Origin: Pseudomonadota bacterium
Lineage (GTDB): Bacteria; Pseudomonadota; Gammaproteobacteria; Burkholderiales; Gallionellaceae
DNA length: 6,752 bases
Direction: 5' to 3'
Assembly (NCBI GenBank): GCA_021847165.1
Contig: JAJZUH010000110.1
Span: 1-6,752, forward strand
Part shown: positions 1 to 5,271 of the stretch, piece by piece
Layout of the letters: the number at the start of each line of letters is the position of its first letter
How positions within the stretch are numbered: position 1 is the first letter of the stretch
Position numbers and translations under genes: made by a program
Notes under the pieces: model-generated
What the model was told of the DNA's origin: nothing
What the model saw: only the letters and a program-made list of their open reading frames with translations
Databases searched by the model: none

Positions 1-63
1 ATCGTCCGAACAGCGGATGCCCAGCTTTCCGAATGGTGCAGCGATAACGGCTTGATGGCTCAT
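1..63 (-). CDS. Methylated-DNA--protein-cysteine methyltransferase-like protein, N-terminal fragment
   Basis: Only the first 21 codons are present; the gene continues off the left edge. The start is ATG at 63, and no other in-frame ATG, GTG or TTG lies nearby upstream. The visible N-terminus has the segment APFGKLGIR at residues 9-17, which resembles the opening beta strand of Ogt/MGMT-type O6-alkylguanine-DNA alkyltransferases. These suicide repair enzymes transfer an alkyl group from guanine O6 to their own cysteine. From memory, a gene of this family commonly follows rplS in betaproteobacteria, often before xerD, which supports the call. The catalytic PCHR motif lies outside the window, so the identification is tentative. 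No clear Shine-Dalgarno sequence precedes the ATG. The gene sits 72 bp beyond rplS and past its terminator, so it probably has its own promoter. Confidence 0.5.
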   Translation of the reverse strand, partial: MSHQAVIAAPFGKLGIRCSDD

Positions 64-85
64 GTATGCATGATAGCGGAAATGC

Positions 86-113
86 AAAACGGGAGCCGCC
101 AGGCTCCCGTTTC
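86..113 (-). terminator. Rho-independent terminator of the rpsP-rimM-trmD-rplS operon
   Basis: A perfect 11-bp inverted repeat, AAACGGGAGCC (87-97) and GGCTCCCGTTT (102-112), encloses the 4-nt loop 98-101. On the minus strand the stem ends in a short T-run (TTTT, complement of 86-89). It starts about 23 bp after the rplS stop codon. On the plus strand the stem is followed by TTTCTG, so weak bidirectional activity is possible, but no plus-strand gene arrives from the left that would need it. Confidence 0.85.
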
Positions 114-135
114 TGATGCTGCAGGTATCGCTTAC

Positions 136-510
136 TTACGCCGCAGTCGTGGTGCGCGCAGCCAGTTTTTCCTTGATACGCGCCGACTTGCCGGAACGAT
201 CGCGCAGGTAGTACAGCTTGGCGCGGCGAACGTCGCCCTTGCGCTTCACTTCAATGCTGGCGATGCTCGGGGAATAGGTCTGGAAGGTACGCTCGACGCC
301 TTCGCCGGAGGAGACCTTGCGCACGATGAAGCTGGAGTTCAACCCCTTGTTGCGCTTGGCAATGACCACGCCTTCATAGGCCTGCACGCGCTTTTTGTCG
401 CCTTCAACCACGTTGACGTTCACGATCACGGTGTCGCCGGGAGCGAAATTGGGGATGGTCTTGCCCAAGCGGGCGATTTCTTCTTTTTCGAGAATGCCGA
501 TCAGATTCAT
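136..510 (-). CDS. rplS: 50S ribosomal protein L19
   Basis: The product is large-subunit protein L19, which lies at the 30S-50S interface. The 124-residue product aligns by eye with E. coli L19 along its whole length. Recognisable blocks are PGDTVIV (24-30), [18 protein letters not shown] (34-51), [13 protein letters not shown] (53-65), GEGVER (69-74) and RRAKLYYLR (95-103). It is a few residues longer than the usual roughly 115, because of an Ala/Thr-rich C-terminal tail after KEKLAAR. The ATG at 510 overlaps the trmD stop in an ATGA (4 bp). An excellent Shine-Dalgarno AAGGA (517-521, 6 nt spacing) lies inside the 3' end of trmD, so L19 can initiate efficiently on its own as well as by coupling. 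It is the last gene of the operon and is followed by a terminator. Confidence 0.98.
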   Translation of the reverse strand: MNLIGILEKEEIARLGKTIPNFAPGDTVIVNVNVVEGDKKRVQAYEGVVIAKRNKGLNSSFIVRKVSSGEGVERTFQTYSPSIASIEVKRKGDVRRAKLYYLRDRSGKSARIKEKLAARTTTAA

Positions 511-1283
511 TTTGTTTCCTTTTCTTGTGCGGAGGCTTGTTCCTGCTGGTACTCTGCCAGTAGCCGAGCTTCCTGTTTAGTCAACTGGCGATGTGCCAGC
601 AAATCCGGACGACGTTCCGCAGTCCTGCCTAATGCCTGCTTCAATCGCCACTTCTCTATCTCGGCGTGGTGCCCGGACATCAATACTTCCGGAACCGCCT
701 CGCCGTTATAAACCTCGGGCCGCGTGTAGTGGGGGCAATCCAGCAGGCCTTTTACGAAGGAATCCTGCTCTGCCGATGCGTCGTCTCCCAATACCCCGGG
801 AATCTGCCGCACCACGCTGTCCATCACCACCATCGCCGCCAACTCGCCACCGGACAAAACATAATCCCCGATGGAAAGCTCTTCATCCACTTGGCTCCGC
901 AACAGGCGTTCATCCACGCCCTCGTAACGACTCGCCAGCAATATCAATCCTTCATCCCGCGCCAGCAGTTGCATCACCACATCATGGGTGAGCTGCCTGC
1001 CTTGCGGCGAGAGGTGGATCACACAACTCTTCTTTGCTCCGCTTTGCGCCTGCGCTGCCTTCGCTGCGCTGATCGCTTTTTCCAGCGGTTCCGCCAACAT
1101 CACCATCCCGGGCCCGCCGCCGTAGGGACGGTCGTCGATGGTGCGGTAGTTGTCGGTCGTGAAGTCGCGCGGATTCCACGTCTGCAACTCAAACCTGCCC
1201 TGCTCCGCTGCCCGGCGCGTCACGCCATACTTGGTGAGCGCTTCGAACATCTCCGGGAACAGCGTGATGACGTCGAACCTCAT
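507..1283 (-). CDS. trmD: tRNA (guanine-N1-)-methyltransferase TrmD
   Basis: TrmD uses S-adenosylmethionine to form m1G37 next to the anticodon of tRNAs for Leu, Pro and Arg, which prevents +1 frameshifting; it is a cytosolic SPOUT-family homodimer. The 258-residue protein shows the full family pattern: opening [24 protein letters not shown] (50-60), the trefoil-knot SAM-binding segments LSPQGR (91-96), SRYEGVDER (118-126) and [11 protein letters not shown] (137-147), then [17 protein letters not shown] (174-190). Arg159 and Asp174 correspond by eye to the catalytic Arg154 and Asp169 of the E. coli enzyme. The C-terminal helical tRNA-binding domain follows from about 200. The ATG at 1283 is chosen over an in-frame TTG at 1304, because family members start here and it forms an ATGA overlap with the rimM stop. 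It lacks a strong Shine-Dalgarno sequence, so translation is probably coupled to rimM. Confidence 0.98.
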   Translation of the reverse strand: MRFDVITLFPEMFEALTKYGVTRRAAEQGRFELQTWNPRDFTTDNYRTIDDRPYGGGPGMVMLAEPLEKAISAAKAAQAQSGAKKSCVIHLSPQGRQLTHDVVMQLLARDEGLILLASRYEGVDERLLRSQVDEELSIGDYVLSGGELAAMVVMDSVVRQIPGVLGDDASAEQDSFVKGLLDCPHYTRPEVYNGEAVPEVLMSGHHAEIEKWRLKQALGRTAERRPDLLAHRQLTKQEARLLAEYQQEQASAQEKETK

Positions 1284-1804
1284 TTGAGGTAGTCCGCCTG
1301 CCAATCCACCCGGATCGTTTTATGCTTCAGGTCCACCTGCCGGATGACGCTGGCGATGAACGGGATCAATGTCTCGCCGCTTGCGCCCTTGATCACCAGC
1401 ACATCGTTGGCGCCGGTCTCCAGCAGGGAATCCACCGTGCCGAACACTTCACCCGCCAGGTTCTCAACCGTCAGCCCGATCAGGTCAGACCAGTAATATT
1501 CGCCTTCCTCCTGCTCCGGCAACTCCGAGCGCGGGATCGCGATCAACATGCCTTTGCATTTCTCGGCTGCCGTGCGGTCGGCGATGCCCTGCAGCCTGGC
1601 GATCACCACCTTGCCGCCATGCACGTTCGCTTCCAGGACTTCCAGCGGACGCCAGGCTTGCTCGTTGCCCAGGTACCAGGTGTCGTAGTCCAGCAGGCTG
1701 TCCAGATACTCGGTAAAGGTCTGCACCTTCACCCAACCCTGAATTCCCTGTGCCGCGACCACTTTCCCCATGACAACCATGGGGCTTGCCTCGTTAACAC
1801 CCAT
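1280..1804 (-). CDS. rimM: Ribosome maturation factor RimM
   Basis: RimM assists late assembly of the 30S head by binding S19 and acting on the 3' domain of 16S rRNA. The 174-residue protein has the standard two-domain layout. The N-terminal RimM beta-barrel covers about residues 11-93 ([17 protein letters not shown] at 11-27, then [18 protein letters not shown]). The PRC-barrel covers about 100-173, with [11 protein letters not shown] (100-110) and [11 protein letters not shown] (130-140). The ATG at 1804 is supported by GAGG (1814-1817) spaced 9 nt upstream; the open frame extends further 5' only by reading through the intergenic repeat. The 3' end overlaps trmD by 4 bp. Unlike the tight downstream junctions, it is separated from rpsP by 68 bp containing a GC-rich repeat, which may lower its expression relative to S16. 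Confidence 0.97.
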   Translation of the reverse strand: MGVNEASPMVVMGKVVAAQGIQGWVKVQTFTEYLDSLLDYDTWYLGNEQAWRPLEVLEANVHGGKVVIARLQGIADRTAAEKCKGMLIAIPRSELPEQEEGEYYWSDLIGLTVENLAGEVFGTVDSLLETGANDVLVIKGASGETLIPFIASVIRQVDLKHKTIRVDWQADYLK

Positions 1805-1822
1805 TGCGTTTCGCCTCGTTTG

Positions 1823-1860
1823 TCCCCTCTCCCCCCGGGGGAGGGTTAGGGTGGGGGAAA
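1823..1860. repeat. Dispersed GC-rich palindromic (REP-like) repeat between rpsP and rimM
   Basis: The plus strand reads CCCCTCTCCCCCC, then GGGGGAGGG, then TTAGGGTGGGGG. The first two parts form an imperfect hairpin centred at 1836/1837. The whole matches a motif I recognise from many proteobacterial genomes, roughly CCCTCACCCTAACCC on one side and a CCCTCTCCC/GGGAGAGGG hairpin on the other, often mistranslated in databases as peptides such as SPLPPGEG. It fills most of the 68-bp rpsP-rimM gap. Transcribed in the operon mRNA, it would form a strong stem ending roughly 20 nt upstream of the rimM start codon. Recognition is from memory; copy number in this genome is unknown. Confidence 0.75.
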
Positions 1861-1872
1861 CGGTTATGGCCG

Positions 1873-2127
1873 TTAGGCCTTTGCTGCTGCACCGGCTTTT
1901 TTGACCAGACGGCCCACGGTCTCGCTCAACTGGGCGCCGCGCTCTTGCCAATGCGTCACGCGATCCAGCTGGATACGCAAGCCTTCCGAGCCCTCGGCGG
2001 CCAAGGGGTTGTAGAAACCGATACGCTCGATGAAGCGACCGTCACGACGGTTGCGGGAATCCGCCACCACCACGTTGTAGAACGGGCGATTCTTCGCGCC
2101 GCCACGAGAAAGACGAATGACTACCAT
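1873..2127 (-). CDS. rpsP: 30S ribosomal protein S16
   Basis: S16 is an early-binding protein of the small ribosomal subunit. The 84-residue product is the usual length and matches the family throughout: [17 protein letters not shown] (1-17), [22 protein letters not shown] (20-41), [22 protein letters not shown] (50-71) and a Lys/Ala-rich tail. The ATG at 2127 is the family start and has GGA (2136-2138) spaced 8 nt upstream; an in-frame extension to 2217 is not conserved in the family and is discounted. It is the first gene of the operon, about 40 nt downstream of the predicted transcription start. Confidence 0.98.
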   Translation of the reverse strand: MVVIRLSRGGAKNRPFYNVVVADSRNRRDGRFIERIGFYNPLAAEGSEGLRIQLDRVTHWQERGAQLSETVGRLVKKAGAAAKA

Positions 2128-2174
2128 AATGATTATCCAATAAATAGTGATCTGGACTATGCCAAAGGGCGCGA

Positions 2175-2204
2175 ATTCTACGATACCTTGCCAGCCTATG
2201 GCAA
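2175..2204 (-). promoter_or_regulatory. Predicted sigma70 promoter of the rpsP operon
   Basis: On the minus strand, TTGCCA (2204-2199, 5 of 6 match to TTGACA) and TAGAAT (2180-2175, 5 of 6 match to TATAAT) are separated by 18 bp. Transcription would start near 2168, giving a leader of about 40 nt before rpsP. It lies in the 98-bp gap between ypjD and rpsP. A 7-bp inverted repeat (2186-2206) covers the -35 box. Confidence 0.6.
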
Positions 2205-2206
2205 GG
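2186..2206. repeat. Inverted repeat covering the rpsP promoter -35 region
   Basis: CCTTGCC (2186-2192) and GGCAAGG (2200-2206) are exact inverse complements around the 7-nt spacer 2193-2199. The right arm contains the predicted -35 hexamer of the rpsP promoter. It lies 19 bp past the ypjD stop codon, so it could instead be the stem of a weak terminator for ypjD, but no T-run follows on the minus strand. Confidence 0.4.
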
Positions 2207-2225
2207 ACTGTTTCCAAGGGGAAAA

Positions 2226-3038
2226 TCAGCGGTGCAGGATGACTTCCAGCACGAATTGGGTGCCCAGGTAGGCCAACACCAGGAATCCGAAGCCGCTCAG
2301 CGTCCAGCGCACTGCCGTGTGTCCGCGCCAGCCATAGAAGTGATGTCCCATCAACAAGGTGGCGAACACCCCCCAGGATAAAATCCCGAACAACACCTTA
2401 TGGCTGAATTCCCAGGGATGGCCGAACAGTTTCTCGGAAAACAGCATGCCGGATGCGATGGTGATGCTCAGCAACACGAATCCCGCACCGATGACGCGGA
2501 ATAACAGACTCTCCATGGTCAGCAACGGCGGCAGGTTGCGCAACACCCTGGGCAGCTTGGCATGATGCAGGCGCTTCTCGACCAGCGAGATCAGCGCCGC
2601 ATGCAGGGCGGCGATCGTGAACAGGCTGTAGGCCAGCATGGCCCCCAGGACGTGGGTGTCGAACAGGCCCGAAGCGTGCTGGGACAGGATGCGCACATCC
2701 GGAAACACCGCCGGCAGGGCCGTGCTGACCGCAGCCAGCGGCAATACCAGCGTCTGCAAGCTGGACAGGGGGTAAAAGTAGCGCGCCAGCCAATACACCA
2801 GCACCGTCAGCCACAGGATCAGCGACAATGCGTAGACCAGCCCCAGGTTCAATGCCCCCAATATGAATAGCGTGTCGTAAAGCTGCCAGCCATGCAGCGC
2901 CAGCGGCACGATGACCGCAAAGCCAAGGACGCCGCGATTCTGTTGCTCTGCGTTGCCAGCCGCCTGCGCGCGCCAGAACAGAATAGCCAGAATGGCATAA
3001 AGGGCAAACGTGAGCAGAGGCAAGGCTGGGTTCGACAT
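2226..3038 (-). CDS. ypjD: CcsA/YpjD-family inner membrane protein (cytochrome c assembly-like)
   Basis: A polytopic membrane protein of 270 residues. Hydrophobic segments are visible at about 5-22, 36-50, 57-83, 93-112, 129-152, 180-200, 213-231 and 245-268, so roughly eight membrane spans. Family-typical features are the histidine in [14 protein letters not shown] (127-140), the SHK motif (212-214) and GHHFYGWRG (231-239). Related CcsA/ResC proteins export or attach heme in cytochrome c maturation; whether YpjD proteins themselves handle heme is not established, so the function is inferred. The classical tryptophan-rich WWD signature is not evident. The ATG at 3038 (MSNPALP) is preferred over one at 3131, because the upstream extension is polar, unlike the family, and would run to the ffh start. 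Neither start has a good Shine-Dalgarno sequence. Adjacency to ffh matches E. coli ypjD. Confidence 0.88.
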   Translation of the reverse strand: MSNPALPLLTFALYAILAILFWRAQAAGNAEQQNRGVLGFAVIVPLALHGWQLYDTLFILGALNLGLVYALSLILWLTVLVYWLARYFYPLSSLQTLVLPLAAVSTALPAVFPDVRILSQHASGLFDTHVLGAMLAYSLFTIAALHAALISLVEKRLHHAKLPRVLRNLPPLLTMESLLFRVIGAGFVLLSITIASGMLFSEKLFGHPWEFSHKVLFGILSWGVFATLLMGHHFYGWRGHTAVRWTLSGFGFLVLAYLGTQFVLEVILHR

Positions 3039-3067
3039 GAGGAGTGCAGATGTTTTAGACTGTGCGG

Positions 3068-3097
3068 ATTCTACAGGAAGCGCCGCGAAAGTGTCTG
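3068..3097 (-). promoter_or_regulatory. Possible sigma70 promoter for ypjD
   Basis: On the minus strand, CAGACA (3097-3092, 4 of 6 match to TTGACA) and TAGAAT (3073-3068, 5 of 6 match) are 18 bp apart. The predicted start is near 3061, about 22 nt before the ypjD ATG. It sits in the 95-bp divergent gap with ffh. I could not find a convincing plus-strand promoter for ffh in the same gap. Confidence 0.4.
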
Positions 3098-3133
3098 CAC
3101 TGGCGCACGCCAAAATCATCGGGATTTGCATAC

Positions 3134-4486
3134 ATGCTGGATAACCTTACACAACGCTTCTCGGGCATCGTCAAGAATCTGCGCGGCCAGGCCAGGCTGA
3201 CCGAGAGCAACATCCAGGACGCGCTCAGGGAAGTCCGCCTCGCCCTGCTGGAGGCGGACGTCGCCCTGCCCGTGGTCAAGGAATTCATCGCCACGGTAAA
3301 GGAGGCCGCACTTGGGCAGGAAGTCATCGGCAGCCTGACGCCGGGACAGGCGCTGATCGGCGTGGTGAACCGCGAACTGACCAGGCTCATGGGTGAAGCC
3401 AATGTCGGCATCAACCTCGCGACCGTGCCGCCCGCCGTGATCCTGATGGCCGGCCTGCAGGGCGCGGGCAAGACCACCAGCAGCGGCAAGCTGGCCAAAT
3501 TGTTGCGCGAGCAGAACAAGAAGAAAGTATTGCTGGTCAGTTGCGACGTGTATCGGCCCGCCGCGATCGAACAGTTGCGCACACTGGCACAGCAACTCGG
3601 CACCGACTTCTTTCCCTCGGATGCCGGCCAGAAGCCGCTGGACATCGCCCTCGCCGCCCACGACTTTGCGAAGAAACATCATCATGAAGTGCTGATCGTC
3701 GACACCGCCGGCCGCCTTGCGGTGGACGAGGCGATGATGGCCGAGATCAAGGATCTGCATGCCGCACTGAAACCGGTCGAGACGCTGTTCGTGGTCGACG
3801 CGATGACGGGCCAGGACGCGGTGAACACCGCCAAGGCATTCGGCGATGCGCTGCCGCTGACCGGAGTGATCCTCACCAAGCTGGACGGCGATGCGCGCGG
3901 CGGCGCCGCGCTGTCGGTGCGGCAGGTCACCGGCAAACCGATCAAGTTCGTCGGTGTCAGCGAAAAACCGAACGGCCTCGAAGCTTTCCATCCCGAGCGC
4001 ATGGCGCAGCGCATCCTCGGCATGGGCGACGTGCTGTCGCTGCTGGAAGAGGCGCAGCGCAATGTGGACCACGCCGCGGCCGAGAAGCTGGCGAAGAAGA
4101 TGCACAGCGGCAAGGGCTTCGACCTCAACGACTTCAAGATGCAGATCGTGCAGATGAAGAAGATGGGCGGCATGTCGGCGCTGATGGACAAACTGCCGGC
4201 GCAGCTGTCGCAAGCGGCGGCAGGCGCCAAGATCGACGAGCGCCAGATCAACCGCACCGAAGGCATCATCAACTCGATGACACCTTACGAACGAGCCCAC
4301 CCCGAACAGATCAAGGCCTCGCGCAAACGCCGCATCGCCGCCGGGGCCGGCGTGCAGGTGATGCACGTCAACCAGCTGCTGAACCAGTTCGAGCAATCGC
4401 AGAAGATGATGAAGATGTTCAGCAGCAAGGGCGGCATGGCGAAGATGATGCGCGGCATGGCAGGCAAATTTCCCGGACTTCGTTAA
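3134..4486 (+). CDS. ffh: Signal recognition particle protein Ffh (SRP54 homologue)
   Basis: Ffh is the GTPase subunit of the bacterial SRP. With 4.5S RNA it binds signal sequences of nascent membrane proteins and docks ribosomes on FtsY. The 450-residue length is typical. The N domain (about 1-85) includes LREVRLALLEADVALPVVKEF (31-51). The G domain carries GLQGAGKTT (107-115, P-loop), CDVYRPAAIEQL (137-148), DTAGR (190-194) and TKLDGDARGG (248-257). The methionine-rich M domain from about 325 has the RNA-binding SRKRRIAAGAG (396-406) and ends in a Met/Lys-rich tail with FPGLR. The ATG at 3134 starts MLDNLTQRFS, matching the family N-terminus; an earlier in-frame start at 3062 would add non-conserved sequence. 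GGGA at 3121-3124 is a weak Shine-Dalgarno sequence. ffh is divergent from ypjD and 23 bp ahead of cbbY with no terminator between, so co-transcription is likely. Confidence 0.98.
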   Translation: MLDNLTQRFSGIVKNLRGQARLTESNIQDALREVRLALLEADVALPVVKEFIATVKEAALGQEVIGSLTPGQALIGVVNRELTRLMGEANVGINLATVPPAVILMAGLQGAGKTTSSGKLAKLLREQNKKKVLLVSCDVYRPAAIEQLRTLAQQLGTDFFPSDAGQKPLDIALAAHDFAKKHHHEVLIVDTAGRLAVDEAMMAEIKDLHAALKPVETLFVVDAMTGQDAVNTAKAFGDALPLTGVILTKLDGDARGGAALSVRQVTGKPIKFVGVSEKPNGLEAFHPERMAQRILGMGDVLSLLEEAQRNVDHAAAEKLAKKMHSGKGFDLNDFKMQIVQMKKMGGMSALMDKLPAQLSQAAAGAKIDERQINRTEGIINSMTPYERAHPEQIKASRKRRIAAGAGVQVMHVNQLLNQFEQSQKMMKMFSSKGGMAKMMRGMAGKFPGLR

Positions 4487-4509
4487 CCAACCTCTCTGAG
4501 CAATCCAGC

Positions 4510-5214
4510 ATGAATATCAAAGCCATCATTTTCGACGTGGACGGCACGCTCGCCGATACCGAGGATGCACACCGCATTGCCTTCAACAAGACCTTCGCCG
4601 AGAACGGCCTCGACTGGAACTGGGACGTGGCGCTGTACGACAAGCTGCTGAAAGTGACCGGCGGCAAGGAGCGCATCAAGCACTATGTCGAAAGCTATCT
4701 GCCGAACTTTGCCAAGCCGGCCGACTATGACGGCTTCGTCAAGCACCTGCACGTGGTGAAGACCGGGCATTACACCGCGATGCTGCGCGGCGGCTTGATC
4801 CCGCTGCGCCCCGGCATCAAGCAGCTCATAGCCGATGCGCGCAAGGCCGGCATTGCGCTGGCCATCGCCACCACCACTTCGCCGGAGAACGTCAGCGCAT
4901 TGCTGGAGGTCGGTCTCGGCAAGGACTGGGCGGACAACTTCTCCTCCATCGGCTGCGGCGACATCGTGCCGCACAAGAAGCCGGCGCCGGATATCTACAA
5001 CTGGGTGCTGGCCGAACTCAAGCTCGCCCCGCAGGACTGCATCGCGCTGGAAGACTCCAACAACGGCCTGCGGTCGGCGCTGGCGGCCGGCATCAGGACC
5101 TACGTCACCACCAACCCCTACACGCACCGGCAGGATTTCACCGATGCCGCCGGCGTGTTCGACGATCTCAGCGACCTGGCCAACTTCTACCGCGTCACCG
5201 GCCTGCGCATTTAG
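4510..5214 (+). CDS. cbbY: CbbY-type HAD-family phosphatase (probable xylulose-1,5-bisphosphate phosphatase)
   Basis: A HAD-superfamily hydrolase of 234 residues with an alpha-helical cap. All four catalytic motifs are present: DVDGTLAD (9-16; Asp9 nucleophile, Asp11 acid/base), the motif II threonine in ATTTSP (120-125), the motif III lysine in HKKPAPD (155-161), and motif IV EDSNNG (181-186) for Mg2+ binding. The cap segment LLKVTGGKERIKHY (46-59) is typical of CbbY rather than of phosphoglycolate phosphatase or beta-phosphoglucomutase. Characterised CbbY proteins dephosphorylate xylulose-1,5-bisphosphate, a Rubisco inhibitor, so a Rubisco-containing host is possible. No Calvin-cycle gene is visible here, and related proteins occur in heterotrophs, so the substrate is inferred. 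The Shine-Dalgarno sequence is poor (GAG about 11 nt upstream); the gene follows ffh closely and probably shares its transcript. Confidence 0.88.
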   Translation: MNIKAIIFDVDGTLADTEDAHRIAFNKTFAENGLDWNWDVALYDKLLKVTGGKERIKHYVESYLPNFAKPADYDGFVKHLHVVKTGHYTAMLRGGLIPLRPGIKQLIADARKAGIALAIATTTSPENVSALLEVGLGKDWADNFSSIGCGDIVPHKKPAPDIYNWVLAELKLAPQDCIALEDSNNGLRSALAAGIRTYVTTNPYTHRQDFTDAAGVFDDLSDLANFYRVTGLRI

Positions 5215-5232
5215 GCAGTTCGCCCGGTTTCC

Positions 5233-5241
5233 TGCTAATCT
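5233..5241 (+). promoter_or_regulatory. Possible extended -10 promoter element for ilvA
   Basis: TGCTAATCT has the TG-N dinucleotide of extended -10 promoters followed by TAATCT, which keeps the three most conserved positions of TATAAT. No recognisable -35 box lies at the right distance. Transcription would begin near 5248, inside the palindrome 5240-5266, about 24 nt before the ilvA start. Weak evidence on its own. Confidence 0.3.
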
Positions 5242-5266
5242 TGCGGACAATTCAATTGTCCGCAAG
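5240..5266. repeat. Perfect 27-nt palindrome immediately upstream of ilvA
   Basis: CTTGCGGACAATT (5240-5252), a central C (5253) and AATTGTCCGCAAG (5254-5266) form exact 13-bp arms around a single base. As RNA it would fold as an 11-bp stem with a UUCAA loop. No T-run follows on either strand, so it is not a standard intrinsic terminator. It ends 5 nt before the ilvA ATG and occupies the region where a ribosome binding site would lie. It also overlaps the possible -10 element and its predicted start. Candidate roles are a transcription-factor operator, an mRNA hairpin controlling ilvA translation, or part of a terminator between cbbY and ilvA. Confidence 0.85.
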
Positions 5267-5271
5267 CCATC

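Noticed and set aside
52..711. A 219-codon plus-strand open frame running across the terminator, rplS and the trmD 3' end.
   Set aside because: It crosses the operon terminator and is antisense to conserved ribosomal protein L19; it has no recognisable domain.
1805..1951. N-terminal extension of rimM through the intergenic repeat and into rpsP.
   Set aside because: The added residues are simply the translated GC-rich repeat and antisense-frame rpsP sequence; a good SD and the family N-terminus support the ATG at 1804.
3116..4396. A 426-codon open frame antisense to ffh.
   Set aside because: It is a mirror of the conserved ffh coding sequence, has His/Leu/Gln-rich low-complexity composition, and no family resemblance.
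5240..5266. Intrinsic terminator for cbbY.
   Set aside because: The stem is strong enough, but no T-run follows on either strand and the start codon of ilvA comes 5 nt later. It is kept as an unexplained palindrome instead.
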